This document shows, piece after piece, positions 8,236 through 17,271 of a stretch of DNA of 64,000 bases. The stretch's first letter is position 1; each line of letters starts with the position of its first letter. The translations under genes were made by a program, and so were the position numbers. Source of the DNA: Bin76 sp965220995 (lineage in GTDB: Bacteria; Actinomycetota; Acidimicrobiia; Spongiisociales; ZC4RG35); contig CBDCRL010000001.1 of the NCBI GenBank assembly GCA_965220995.1, forward strand, positions 300,372 to 364,371, given 5' to 3'. The notes beneath the pieces were generated by a model that did not search any database, was not told the origin of the DNA, and saw nothing but the letters and a program-made list of their open reading frames with translations.

Positions 8236-10230
8236 ATGACCAACCGATTGTCATCCTCCACCTCGCCTTATCTGTTGCAGCATGCCCACAATCCGGTGCA
8301 CTGGTGGGAATGGGAACCGGAGGCGTTCGCGCAGGCTCAGGCCCGGGATGTGCCGGTTCTCCTGTCGGTGGGCTACTCAGCCTGCCACTGGTGCCATGTC
8401 ATGGCGCACGAGTCCTTCGAGGACCCGGAAACCGCGCGGATCATGAACCGCCGGTTCGTGAATATCAAGGTCGACCGGGAGGAGCGCCCCGACATCGACA
8501 CGATATATATGGAGGCCTGCCAGATGCTCACCGGCCGAGGAGGCTGGCCGCTCACGGTGTTCATGGACCCCGACGGTCGGCCCTTTTACGCGGGGACCTA
8601 CTACCCGCCCCGGCCCAGGGGCGGAATGCCGTCTTTCCAACAGGTCCTGGGGTCGATTTCCGACGCTTGGAAGCAGCGAAGAGGAGAGGTGGGCGACCAG
8701 GCTTTGAAGCTGTCGTCGTTGATCGGAAGAAGAATTCCCTCCGCGGACCGCCTCCCCGGCGCTGATTCGCTCAAGCAGGCGTTCGAGAGCATTCGCTCTT
8801 CTTTCGATCCGGTGGACGGAGGCTTCGGCCGAGCCCCCAAATTCCCCCAGCAACCCCAGTTGGAATTCCTGTTGGCGGCTATGGATGAACCATGGGCCGA
8901 GGGGGCCGGTTCCATGCTGGGACTCACCCTGGAGAAGATGGCCTCGGGGGGAATCTTCGACCAGTTGGGGGGAGGTTTCGCTCGCTATTCGGTGGATGCA
9001 AAGTGGCTGGTTCCCCATTTCGAAAAGATGCTCTATGACAACGCCACCCTGGCCAGAATCTATCTCTGGGCGGGCAAGCGACTGGAAGAACCGGCCTTCT
9101 CCGAGGTGGCCACCCAAACCCTGGACTACCTGTCAAGGGACATGCGGAACCCCGACGGTGGTTTCTACTCGGCAGAGGACGCCGATTCCGAAGGCGTGGA
9201 GGGACTGTTTTACGTCTGGTCCCTACCGGAGTTCCTGCAGGTGGCCGGACCCGAACATGGGCCCAGCGCGGTCGAGTGGTTCGGAGTCACTGCGGAAGGA
9301 AACTTCGAAGGCGCCAACATCCTCACCCGCCGGACCGCCCTGGCCCCGGTTCCCGACTCGATCAGATCCGTCGCAGACCGCCTGCTGGAGGTTCGGTCCG
9401 CCCGGGTGCGGCCCGGTCTGGATTTCAAACTGGTGGCGGCCTGGAACGGACTGGCGATCCGCGCCTTTGCCGAGGCCGGAACGGTCCTGGGCCGGGAGGA
9501 CTACCTGGCGGAAGCCCGGGCGGCCGCCCGGTTCGTGGTTGCGGAAATGCGCGATGAGCAGGGGCGCCTGTGTCGGGTATGGAGCCGAGGCCGCCGGGGA
9601 GGTCCTGGTTACCTGGAGGACTACGGAGCGGTGGCCACCGGACTCTTCGCTCTGTATCAGGCCACCGGAGAGGAAGAGTGGTACCGGCAAGCCGCCCTGC
9701 TAACCGAGGCCATCCCCGATCTGTTCGCCGATCCCGCCGGTGGGTTCTTTGCCACCGGGCGCGATGCCGAACGTCTCGTCTCCCGTCCCAAGGACCTGAT
9801 GGACAACCCTTCCCCTTCGGGCAACTCCCTGGCGGCCGAGGCGCTTCTGACCCTGGGCCAGTACACCGGAGAGTCCCGTTGGTGGTCCCTGGCGGAGGAG
9901 GCCGTGCGGGATGGCGGGGTGATCATGGATAAGGCCCCCTCGGCCACCGGGAGCCTTCTGGCGATGGCGCGGGCTCTGTTGGCCGGTCCCCGGGAAATTG
10001 CGCTGGTGGGGGACGGCGCGGCCCGGTGGGCCCGAGAACTTGGAATCGGCGGTCGGCCGGGAACGGTGCTGGGATTCGCAGAACCCACCGATCCTCCATA
10101 TTCGGGAGACGTGCCGCTTCTGAATGGCCGGGGAGCGCCGGGAAAAACCCTCGCCTATGTTTGCCATCGATTCACCTGCGACGCTCCGGTGGACAATCTT
10201 GCGGATCTGAAACGGCAACTGGACTCCTGA
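8236..10230 (+). CDS. YyaL/DUF255 family protein (thioredoxin-like plus six-hairpin fold)
   Basis: 664 aa, the usual length for the YyaL/SSP411 family. The N-terminus carries the family signature (YLLQHAHNPVHWWEW) and a CHWC motif at residues 50-53 in a thioredoxin-like fold. The remainder resembles an (alpha/alpha)6 glycosidase or N-acylglucosamine-epimerase-like barrel. The family is near universal but its biochemical role is unsettled. It is a single gene, divergent from the SLH protease, and is followed by a GC hairpin. Confidence 0.93.
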   Translation: MTNRLSSSTSPYLLQHAHNPVHWWEWEPEAFAQAQARDVPVLLSVGYSACHWCHVMAHESFEDPETARIMNRRFVNIKVDREERPDIDTIYMEACQMLTGRGGWPLTVFMDPDGRPFYAGTYYPPRPRGGMPSFQQVLGSISDAWKQRRGEVGDQALKLSSLIGRRIPSADRLPGADSLKQAFESIRSSFDPVDGGFGRAPKFPQQPQLEFLLAAMDEPWAEGAGSMLGLTLEKMASGGIFDQLGGGFARYSVDAKWLVPHFEKMLYDNATLARIYLWAGKRLEEPAFSEVATQTLDYLSRDMRNPDGGFYSAEDADSEGVEGLFYVWSLPEFLQVAGPEHGPSAVEWFGVTAEGNFEGANILTRRTALAPVPDSIRSVADRLLEVRSARVRPGLDFKLVAAWNGLAIRAFAEAGTVLGREDYLAEARAAARFVVAEMRDEQGRLCRVWSRGRRGGPGYLEDYGAVATGLFALYQATGEEEWYRQAALLTEAIPDLFADPAGGFFATGRDAERLVSRPKDLMDNPSPSGNSLAAEALLTLGQYTGESRWWSLAEEAVRDGGVIMDKAPSATGSLLAMARALLAGPREIALVGDGAARWARELGIGGRPGTVLGFAEPTDPPYSGDVPLLNGRGAPGKTLAYVCHRFTCDAPVDNLADLKRQLDS

Positions 10231-10236
10231 TAGTCC

Positions 10237-10252
10237 GGGGCCAACCGGCCCC
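10237..10252 (+). terminator. GC-rich hairpin after the YyaL gene
   Basis: GGGGCC-aacc-GGCCCC begins 6 nt after the stop codon. There is no U tract, so termination is only likely. A second hairpin, CCAACC-ccgga-GGTTGG (10256-10272), overlaps the -35 box of the next promoter. Confidence 0.5.
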
Positions 10253-10268
10253 CGCCCAACCCCGGAGG

Positions 10269-10297
10269 TTGGAGAGCGTGCGAAGCCCGCCTATACT
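10269..10297 (+). promoter_or_regulatory. Sigma-70-type promoter for metY
   Basis: TTGGAG (10269-10274), a 17-bp spacer and TATACT (10292-10297). Transcription would begin near 10304, giving a leader of about 220 nt before the metY start. Confidence 0.6.
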
Positions 10298-10303
10298 ATG
10301 TGC

Positions 10304-10524
10304 CCGGTCAATATGAATCTTCTGTCCCCCGACTCCGAATCCGCCACCGCACGGGTGGTTTGGTATGGCCGGCATCGAATGCGAATGACCACCGGCCCTC
10401 GGGCAGTCGGTCAGGCGTGGTTGTTCTGAGCTGATCACCGGCTCCCGGTTACGCTATCTCGCGGCGTGAGGGCCTTTCGATCATCGCTTCTCCCCAATTG
10501 ATTCTTTGAAAAGGAGCCATACCC
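10304..10524 (+). promoter_or_regulatory. Long 5' leader of metY, possibly structured
   Basis: About 220 nt lie between the predicted start of transcription and the gene. It contains GGCCGG...CCGGCC pairing around 10365-10400. Methionine genes are often under SAM-responsive leaders, but I could not match the SAM-I, SAM-II or SAM-IV consensus, so this is only a candidate regulatory leader. AAGGAG lies 8 nt before the ATG. Confidence 0.3.
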
Positions 10525-11823
10525 ATGTCTGACTATCGATTTGACACCTTGCAGGTGCATGCCGGGCAGGAACCGGCCCCGGGAACCAACTCTCGGGCCG
10601 TGCCCATCTACCAGACCACTTCCTATGTCTTCGACGACACCGAACACGCCTCCCGGCTGTTCGGACTGCAGGAGTTCGGGAACATCTACACCCGGATCAT
10701 GAACCCCACCACCGACGTTTTCGAAAAGCGCATCGCAGCCCTGGAGGGCGGCCTGGCGGCCGTGGCAACCTCCTCGGGGCAGGCCGCGCAACTTCTGGCG
10801 TTCACCACCATCTTGGAAGCCGGGGACGAGATCGTCTCCACCAGCTATCTGTACGGAGGAACCTACAACCAGTTCAAAGTGGCGTTTCCCCGCATGGGCT
10901 TCGGAGTCAAGTTCGTGGACGGTGACAACCCCTACGATTTCAAGGCGGCCCTGGGCGAGAAAACCAAGGCCATCTACCTGGAATCGATCGGCAATCCCCA
11001 CTACAACGTCCCCGACTTTGAAGCCATCGCCGAGGTGGCCCACAGTCACGGGATTCCCCTGGTGGTGGACAACACGTTCGGCGCCGCCGGGTATCTGTGC
11101 CGACCCTTCGATTTCGGCGCCGACATTATCTGCCAATCGGCCACCAAGTGGATCGGCGGCCACGGCAACAGCATCGGTGGGGTCCTAGTGGACTCGGGGA
11201 ACTTCGACTGGCGCAACGGGAAGTTCCCGATATTCACCGAGCCCTCCCCCGGCTATCACGGATTGGTGTTCTCAGACGTCTTCGGACCCGACGGGCCGTT
11301 CGGGAACATCGCGTTCGCGATCCGCGCCCGGGTGGAAGGCCTGCGGGATCTGGGCGCCGCCGCCTCGCCCTTCAACGCATTCTTGTTCCTCCAGGGGCTG
11401 GAAACCCTGAGTCTGCGGGTGGAGCGCCATGCCCAGAACGCCTTGGAGTTGGCCGAGTGGTTGAGAGCCCATCCGCAGGTGAGCTGGGTCAGTTATCCCG
11501 GACTCCCCGACCATCCTTACCATTCCAACGCCCGCAAATACCTGCGCAACGGGTTTGGATGCGTGCTTTCCTTCGGGGTGGCCGGCGGCTACGAGGCGGG
11601 CAAGCGGTTTATCGAACGGACCGAATTGGCCAGTCACCTGGCCAACGTGGGTGATGTCAAGACTCTGGTCATCCATCCCGCCTCCACCACCCACTCGCAA
11701 CTGACCCCCGAGGAACAGGTCACCACCGGCGTCACGTCCGACCTGGTGAGAGTGTCGGTGGGCATCGAGCACATCGAGGACATCAAGGCCGATTTCGATC
11801 AGGCTCTGGGACCTGCCGGGTGA
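10525..11823 (+). CDS. metY: O-acetylhomoserine aminocarboxypropyltransferase (sulfhydrylase)
   Basis: 432-aa PLP enzyme of the Cys/Met metabolism family. It makes homocysteine from O-acetylhomoserine and sulfide (direct sulfhydrylation). The N-terminal FDTLQVHAGQEP and the PLP lysine in SATKWIGGHGN (about K208) are typical, and length and order fit OAH sulfhydrylase better than cystathionine gamma-synthase. It has a strong ribosome-binding site. It overlaps the next gene by 4 nt, so the two are co-transcribed from the promoter at 10269. Confidence 0.93.
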   Translation: MSDYRFDTLQVHAGQEPAPGTNSRAVPIYQTTSYVFDDTEHASRLFGLQEFGNIYTRIMNPTTDVFEKRIAALEGGLAAVATSSGQAAQLLAFTTILEAGDEIVSTSYLYGGTYNQFKVAFPRMGFGVKFVDGDNPYDFKAALGEKTKAIYLESIGNPHYNVPDFEAIAEVAHSHGIPLVVDNTFGAAGYLCRPFDFGADIICQSATKWIGGHGNSIGGVLVDSGNFDWRNGKFPIFTEPSPGYHGLVFSDVFGPDGPFGNIAFAIRARVEGLRDLGAAASPFNAFLFLQGLETLSLRVERHAQNALELAEWLRAHPQVSWVSYPGLPDHPYHSNARKYLRNGFGCVLSFGVAGGYEAGKRFIERTELASHLANVGDVKTLVIHPASTTHSQLTPEEQVTTGVTSDLVRVSVGIEHIEDIKADFDQALGPAG

Positions 11824-12314
11824 GCATCGACCTGCTGCCCTCCCGGGTGGCGGCCGCGCTGCGGTCCACCGGACTGCCCTTCCGGGTAGTGCCCTGCGAT
11901 CCCGACTTTGCCGACACGTTTCCGTATTGCGAAAAGTACGGGGTGGACCTCGAGGACGCCGCCAATACCATACTGGTGGCGTCCAAGCGGCCCCGGGGAA
12001 AGCTGGCGGCCTGCGTGCTGTTGGCCACCACCCGCCTCGATGCCAACCACCGGGTCAAGCAGGTGATGGGTGTGTCCCGCCTTTCCTTTGCCAGCGCGGA
12101 GTTGACCAAGGAGGTCACCGGAATGGAGATCGGCGGGGTGAATCCCTTCGGACTCCCCGATGACCTCCCCCTCCTCATCGACTCGGCGGTAATGGAGCGA
12201 ACCGAAATACTGCTGGGCGCCGGGGTGCGCACCGCCAAGATCTTCGCCCATCCCCGCCTTCTGAGCCACCTTCCCAACGCCTCGGTGGTGGAGAATCTCG
12301 CCTACCCATCCTGA
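11820..12314 (+). CDS. YbaK/EbsC-type aminoacyl-tRNA deacylase
   Basis: 164 aa. YbaK/prolyl-tRNA editing domain across nearly the whole length, with the conserved Lys-containing KQVMGVSRLSFAS segment and the VTGMEIGGVNPFGLP motif. The family hydrolyses mischarged tRNAs in trans. The GTG start overlaps the metY stop (GTGA), indicating translational coupling. A link with sulfur amino acids (YbaK clears Cys-tRNAPro) is suggestive but inferred. Confidence 0.88.
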   Translation: MSIDLLPSRVAAALRSTGLPFRVVPCDPDFADTFPYCEKYGVDLEDAANTILVASKRPRGKLAACVLLATTRLDANHRVKQVMGVSRLSFASAELTKEVTGMEIGGVNPFGLPDDLPLLIDSAVMERTEILLGAGVRTAKIFAHPRLLSHLPNASVVENLAYPS

Positions 12315-12359
12315 ACCACCCGTCCGGGTTTACCCAGGGACCGTCCTTGGTGTCTGTAT

Positions 12360-12620
12360 TTGTCCGAAAGTGTGAAAAACAATCGAGCCGGGGGGTTGAA
12401 ATGTGTCCCATGCAGGTTGCATAGTGGTAAGAACCAAACACCGAGAAACCGTCCGATCCGACGTCGTTCGGACCACCTCAAGGGATCATATCGCGTGACC
12501 AATAGCGCAGCCCGATCCGGCCAACCCGCCCTTTCATGCTGCACAGATTCAGTCCAACCTGCGGTCCGGTGGTGGTGGGGGTGGGCCCGGCAGGGCGATT
12601 TTCGCGACTTTTCGGGCAGG
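12360..12620 (+). repeat. Dispersed TCGCGAAAA-ended element, copy E (diverged)
   Basis: This occupies most of the gap between the convergent YbaK and SURF1 genes. It keeps GGGTTGA, the hairpin GTCCGA/TCGGAC (12451-12456 with 12468-12473) around a CCGACGTCG loop, the GGTGGTGG...GGGCCC block and the ending TTTTCGCGA. The second hairpin and the tail of the full-length copies are missing. Nothing else is seen in this gap. Confidence 0.65.
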
Positions 12621-12657
12621 ATCCGGGTCGCCAAACCCCGATCGCAGGTCTTCTCTG

Positions 12658-13458
12658 CTACTCGATCGATTCCGCCGGGCGGTAGCGACGGTGGGCGGTG
12701 GCTCGGATAAAAGCGGCGTATCCCACCAGCCCAACCGCTGCGAAGGAAAACCACTGGACGGCGTAGATCAAATGAGAACCCTCGTCGTCGAACACCGGCT
12801 CTTTCAGGCGAAGAGGCCAGGCGGCCGGGTTGGCGGTCGACTCTTGCAGGTACACCCCCAGCAACGCATGGGGCACATAGGTGTCAAGCAGGGACAGATC
12901 CACCCGGGCAATGGTGTCCTCCACCCCGGGTTGGTCCGTGGGACCAAGGGCTGATCGCGACCGGGAGGTCCTCACCACCCCGATGACCTCCACCTCGCCG
13001 GGAGGCGGAGCGGCTTCCGTCCGGTTCAACTCCACCGGAACCCACCCCCGGTTCACCATCACCGCCCGGCCGTCCGCCAGCACCAGAGGAGTAACCACCC
13101 ACAGCCCGGAACGCCCGTCCCGCACCTGTGACCGCACATACACCTCATAGGACGCATCCCACTCTCCCCGGGTGGAAGCCCGGCGGTACTCCAGGGTGTG
13201 CAGGTCCGCCCCGGAGCCCTGCACCATCGCTTGCAGATCAAGCGGTTCGGCGGCATGGCGAGCCAGACCCACCTGGTTGGTAACCCGGCGTTCCTCGAGC
13301 CGCCGCAACTGCCACAGACCCAAACTGACCAGCAGCAGCAACAAAGCCAACACGGCCAGGTGAGCCACCCCCCACTGCCACCTGCCCAGAAACGAATAGT
13401 CAGCGCCCTTTGACCCCGCGGTCCTCCTACCCACGGGTCTTACCTCCACCAACCTCAC
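12658..13458 (-). CDS. SURF1 family cytochrome oxidase assembly protein
   Basis: 266 aa with the SURF1 topology: one N-terminal membrane helix (about 31-49), a large extracytoplasmic domain with NRGWVP, and a second helix near 228-250. SURF1 proteins help insert haem a into cytochrome c oxidase. The gene lies 2 nt downstream of the gamma-glutamyltransferase gene on the same strand, suggesting co-transcription without an obvious pathway link. Confidence 0.9.
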   Translation of the reverse strand: MRLVEVRPVGRRTAGSKGADYSFLGRWQWGVAHLAVLALLLLLVSLGLWQLRRLEERRVTNQVGLARHAAEPLDLQAMVQGSGADLHTLEYRRASTRGEWDASYEVYVRSQVRDGRSGLWVVTPLVLADGRAVMVNRGWVPVELNRTEAAPPPGEVEVIGVVRTSRSRSALGPTDQPGVEDTIARVDLSLLDTYVPHALLGVYLQESTANPAAWPLRLKEPVFDDEGSHLIYAVQWFSFAAVGLVGYAAFIRATAHRRYRPAESIE

Positions 13459-13460
13459 CG

Positions 13461-15008
13461 TCAGGCATCTTGTCCTCCTACCGACTCAACGGAATTGGAC
13501 AGGCTCTTTGAAGCCTTCCTCACCACGATTCCCCTGCCCACTCGCCGGGAGTCCGCCACCGCCTCCATCGATCCGTCCGCGGCCTTGGCCGCCGCGCTGA
13601 CTCCTCCAAAGAACATGTGTCGCTCCCCGAACACCCGGTGGGCCATCTCCGGCCCCTCCACCGCAAACCCCTCCTCATAGCAGAGACGCCACCCCCCGGA
13701 GGTGTGCTCCACATGGGCCCGATACCGCTCCACCGCCTCGGCCAGGGAGCAACCCTCCACCATCACCGAAAGCAGGGTGGACTGCAAGGCGGTGGTAATG
13801 CGGTCGGCCCCCGGCGACCCGGCCGCCACCACCTGCCCGGAGTCCTTCCACATCACGGTAGGGGCCATGTTCGACATAAGGCGCCGACCGGGCGGTTCAC
13901 CGTGGAATCTGTCCCCCGTCAACTCGATCTCACCCAGGGAGTTGTTCATCCACATGCCACTGCCGCCCGCGATCACCCCGGATCCATAGCCACAGGAAAG
14001 GGTCACCGCACATGCCAACCCGGAGGAGTCCACCGCCGAGATATTCACCGTGGAAGGTGAGCCCATGGCGGCCACCATCCGCTCCGACAGTTCTCCCACT
14101 CCCTGCCGCCGATCCGAGGCATTGTCCACCAGGGTGCGACGATCCCTCAGAACTTCCAACTGCGCCTCCACCATTTTCCGGGACGACAAGGGAGGTTGGG
14201 ATCCGACCTTGGCGAGCATGCCGGCCAGAGCCACCCCTCCCACCGCCGGAGGCGGATTGAGAGCAACCGTCCATTCGCCCATCCGAAGGATCAACGGACT
14301 TCTCTTGCTGACCCGGTACTCGCTCAGATCCCTTCGAGTGACGATGCCTCCCCGGTCCAAGAGATCACGAGAGATCTCCTCGCCCAACTCGCCCTGGTAC
14401 ATAACCTCGACGCCCTCCGACGCTATAGCTGACAGGGCATCCGCCAATCCCGGAACCCAGATCAAATCACCGGTGGTCCGGCGTCGGTTTCCGTTGTGAA
14501 GGGCCGCCCGCGACCGGGGGTCCCGGGAATAGATCGGATCGAAGGAGTACTGCAGGTAATAGTCCGCCACCGAACCCAGGGGAAAGCCGCGCCGAGCGTA
14601 GTCCAGAGCCGGGGCCACTATCTGTGACCACGGGACCGTGCCGTAGTCCTTCCAGACTTCCCCCATGGCGGCCCACCCGCCGGGAACGGCCACGCTGCCC
14701 GGGCCGACGATGGTGTCCACCCCTCCCCCATAGCCGATGTGGACCGGCACTCCGCCCCCGCCCAACCGGTCCGGCGGCAATCCCAGCCCCGGCATCACCA
14801 TCGCCCCGTCATACACCACCGGCGCATGATTCGGACCCCCGACGGTCACAAACCCGCCCGCGCCCGGTCCGATCACGGCTATTTCGGTAACCAGTGCCAC
14901 CATCATTGCCGCCAACGCGGTGTCCACCGCATTTCCGCCGTCCCGCGCCAGGCCGGCGCCGGCTTCAGCACACTTTTCAGATGGCCCGGAAACCGCCAGA
15001 ATGCTCAC
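13461..15008 (-). CDS. Gamma-glutamyltransferase family protein
   Basis: 515 aa, Ntn-hydrolase fold. DGGNAVDTALAAM near the N-terminus is the family signature. The segment STVNISAVDSSG aligns with the processing site of E. coli GGT (TTHYSVVD), making T320 the likely autoprocessing nucleophile. There is no clear signal peptide, unlike the classical periplasmic enzymes, so it may be cytosolic or act on another gamma-glutamyl compound. The -1 residue and the His after the nucleophile differ from E. coli. Confidence 0.85.
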   Translation of the reverse strand: MSILAVSGPSEKCAEAGAGLARDGGNAVDTALAAMMVALVTEIAVIGPGAGGFVTVGGPNHAPVVYDGAMVMPGLGLPPDRLGGGGVPVHIGYGGGVDTIVGPGSVAVPGGWAAMGEVWKDYGTVPWSQIVAPALDYARRGFPLGSVADYYLQYSFDPIYSRDPRSRAALHNGNRRRTTGDLIWVPGLADALSAIASEGVEVMYQGELGEEISRDLLDRGGIVTRRDLSEYRVSKRSPLILRMGEWTVALNPPPAVGGVALAGMLAKVGSQPPLSSRKMVEAQLEVLRDRRTLVDNASDRRQGVGELSERMVAAMGSPSTVNISAVDSSGLACAVTLSCGYGSGVIAGGSGMWMNNSLGEIELTGDRFHGEPPGRRLMSNMAPTVMWKDSGQVVAAGSPGADRITTALQSTLLSVMVEGCSLAEAVERYRAHVEHTSGGWRLCYEEGFAVEGPEMAHRVFGERHMFFGGVSAAAKAADGSMEAVADSRRVGRGIVVRKASKSLSNSVESVGGQDA

Positions 15009-15044
15009 ACAGGGTGAGGCTACCGGCTCCCGCCCATCGAGTCG

Positions 15045-15494
15045 TCAGCGGTTGGTCAGACCCTTGTCGGCCAGTTGATGACCCAGTTCCTGAAAGAAGT
15101 CATACAACACATCCAACTGTTTTCGGGTGGCGTGGTGCACGGCTCGGTTGATCAGTCCCTGGACCTGCTGTCGATGCAGACCCGAAACCAATGCCTTGTC
15201 GGTGATCGACACCACCGAACGACGCCGATCGGCAGGATGGCGTCGCCGCTTCACCAGTCCTTTCCCTTCCAGCCGATCCACCAGCTTGGTGATTCCCGCC
15301 GGGCTCATCTGCAACTTCTCCGCAAGTTGGCAGGGGCCCATGGGAGCGTTGTGCAATAACTCCATGGCCTTGGCGTCCACGAAACTCAGCCCGTGGGTCT
15401 GTTGGTAGTCCACCGCCAATCCCATTCCGGCGGTCGGTAGACGGTTGAGCCATGTAGCCACGACTCTCTTCTTGTAAGAACCCTCGTATTCCAT
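15045..15494 (-). CDS. MarR family transcriptional regulator
   Basis: 149 aa with a winged helix at about residues 45-115 (MSPAGITKLVDRLEGKGLVKRRRHPADRRRS, given here as the recognition helix and wing region). The gene is followed by the GGT/SURF1 pair on the same strand 36 nt on, and may control it. It is preceded by an AT-rich region with a palindrome at 15561. Confidence 0.88.
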   Translation of the reverse strand: MEYEGSYKKRVVATWLNRLPTAGMGLAVDYQQTHGLSFVDAKAMELLHNAPMGPCQLAEKLQMSPAGITKLVDRLEGKGLVKRRRHPADRRRSVVSITDKALVSGLHRQQVQGLINRAVHHATRKQLDVLYDFFQELGHQLADKGLTNR

Positions 15495-15560
15495 CGGAGG
15501 TACTTTAGCGGAGAAATTCGGTGCGGATGCCGTTTTTGATCTCCGATGCTATATCTCTTT

Positions 15561-15573
15561 GTATACCATATAC
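15561..15573. promoter_or_regulatory. Possible MarR operator in an AT-rich promoter region
   Basis: GTATA-cca-TATAC forms an inverted repeat about 70 bp upstream of the marR start, within an AT-rich stretch (about 15530-15610) that stands out from the GC-rich surroundings. This would suit MarR autoregulation. Confidence 0.35.
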
Positions 15574-15780
15574 TGTAATATATCTACAAGTAGGTTGATA
15601 GTTTGTTGTCAGCAGGATTTCGGTTGCCGGGCCCGCCGGCAACGGAGCCTTCCGAAACAGCGGCCCTGAACAGGTGAACTCACCAAGGCCTGACAGTTGG
15701 GCCTTTTTTGGAGCCGACTTCGGTAAAGGAGTACGGTGGTGGACATTTTACCCGGCCATGTGATTCTGGGAGCTGGTTTG

Positions 15781-15812
15781 TCGCGAAAACAAGACAGACT
15801 GTCGCGAAAAAA
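15781..15812 (+). repeat. Two isolated TCGCGAAAA termini
   Basis: TCGCGAAAA occurs at 15781-15789 and again at 15802-15810, each preceded by TG. They match the terminal repeat of the dispersed element whose copy B starts 35 bp on, and look like remnants of a further copy. Confidence 0.5.
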
Positions 15813-15847
15813 TACCCAGAATAAAGCTCATCCCCGCCTCCGCGAAC

Positions 15848-16172
15848 TTAAGGGGATAGTGGGTAGGGATCGGGCGACAAGGATAACTTGTGAAATCAGA
15901 CGCTATTTCGCGAAAACAGCCCCGAAATTCCTGTCCCGAGGGACCCGCCCCCGCCACCACCTTTCCTGGGGTCGGGACGCGAATCCACCACACAGAACGA
16001 GGATTTCGCTATCCCGAGAATATGGTCCCTGCGGCCGGTCCGGACGACGTCGGAACAGACCGGGAGGTGCTTGACACCTATCACTATGTGACACCACGGA
16101 GACAAAGTCAAGCCAAGAGCCACCCTGTTTTTCGCGACCCTCCCCTATTAATCCACCCGCACAAGCTCTTAT
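15848..16172 (-). repeat. Dispersed TCGCGAAAA-ended element, copy B (full length)
   Basis: Reverse-oriented relative to copy A and collinear with it throughout, including head, both hairpins and tail. In the sense (minus) orientation the first hairpin reads CCGGTCTG with CGGACCGG, so one pair becomes a U-G wobble. The loop of the second hairpin differs from copies A and C while its stem is kept. It abuts the stop codon of the phosphotransferase gene. Confidence 0.85.
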
Positions 16173-17251
16173 CAAGGTCGGCGAGCGGCCGCCAATTCGA
16201 ACAGCCGAGCGGCGTCCTCTCCCATGGTGGCAAACCGGTCATCCCTGGTTTGACCCCGAAGCCACCGTATATAGATCTGCTGCAGGATCACACCCATCTT
16301 GAAGGTGCCGAACACCACGTACCAATCCATTCCCGAGACATCGCGGCCCGATCGGGCCCCATAGCGGAGAATGGCCTGGGAGCGGGTCATGAATCCCGAA
16401 ACCCTGGTGGGCATGGGATTGAGAGCAACGGACAACTCATCGCGGTCAAACCAGCAGGCCATCAAGGTTCCGACATCAGCGAAAGGATCGCCTCGGGTGC
16501 ACATGTCCCAGTCGTACACCGCCACGCAGGTTCCGGGATCGCCCGGATCCACCGCAATGTTGTCCAAACGCCAATCGTTGTGCAGCAGGGTGGCCGGTTG
16601 GGAAGGCGGCTTGGTCTTTTCCAGCCACCGGGCCAACTCGTCGACCAGCGGGTTGGGCTCGTGCTGCGCCTTGACCCACCGCCCTATCCAACCTCGCAGT
16701 TGTCGGTCCACAAATCCGTCCGGGTAACCCAAATCGCCCAAACCCGCCGCCCCCGGGGCCACCGCATGGAATTCAGCCAGCGTGTCAACCACCACCTCGG
16801 AAAGTCTGCGGTTGCATTCGGGATCCTCTCCCCCTCCGAATTCGGCGGGCACCGTTCCCTGTACCACCACTCCCCGCCGCCGCTCCATCACAAAAAACGG
16901 AGCGCCGATCACCGACTCGTCGTCACAGAACAGGTAGGCCCGGGCCGCCAGGGGAAAAGCCTGCCACAGAGTGGACAGCACTCGAAACTCTCTCCCCATG
17001 TCGTGTGATCCGGGAGCAACCGGGCCGAGAGGGGGACGACGCAGGACATATTCGATGGTTGTCCCGCCCGGTTCGCCGAATGCGAGCAGATAGGTCAGGT
17101 TGGCTTTGCCTCTGGCAAACTGACGCACCGTCAAAGGCGCTTCGCTGCCGGGAAGGGCGCCCCGGAGGTAGTCGGCCAACAGCTCTTGGTCGAATCGCTC
17201 GTCCGCTCTGACATCCACCAACTCGGGCGTCACCGCCGTTTCGCTGTCCAT
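16172..17251 (-). CDS. Phosphotransferase family protein (APH-like)
   Basis: 359 aa. Aminoglycoside-phosphotransferase/choline-kinase fold with the Brenner-type motif HNDWRLDN at 224-231 and DWD at 247-249. This subgroup (ACAD10-like) is commonly associated with acyl-CoA metabolism; antibiotic resistance is not implied. ATG 17251 is chosen because the upstream open frame is compositionally unlike the protein and overlaps the 3' end of rlmN. It lies 20 nt after rlmN on the same strand. The ribosome-binding site is weak, so it is probably translated from the rlmN transcript. Confidence 0.87.
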   Translation of the reverse strand: MDSETAVTPELVDVRADERFDQELLADYLRGALPGSEAPLTVRQFARGKANLTYLLAFGEPGGTTIEYVLRRPPLGPVAPGSHDMGREFRVLSTLWQAFPLAARAYLFCDDESVIGAPFFVMERRRGVVVQGTVPAEFGGGEDPECNRRLSEVVVDTLAEFHAVAPGAAGLGDLGYPDGFVDRQLRGWIGRWVKAQHEPNPLVDELARWLEKTKPPSQPATLLHNDWRLDNIAVDPGDPGTCVAVYDWDMCTRGDPFADVGTLMACWFDRDELSVALNPMPTRVSGFMTRSQAILRYGARSGRDVSGMDWYVVFGTFKMGVILQQIYIRWLRGQTRDDRFATMGEDAARLFELAAARRP

Positions 17252-17271
17252 CGAGGCCACGATACCAACCC

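Noticed and set aside
10304..10524. A known SAM riboswitch before metY
   Set aside because: I could not align the conserved core of SAM-I, SAM-II or SAM-IV by eye; kept only as an unassigned leader.
15736..17008. Long plus-strand open frames, and matching frames at 1798-1980 and 43882-44706, with similar peptide sequence
   Set aside because: The shared peptide comes from the non-coding repeat copies A, B and C; it lies in the repeat on the strand opposite its sense, with no ribosome-binding site, and extends through real genes on the other strand.
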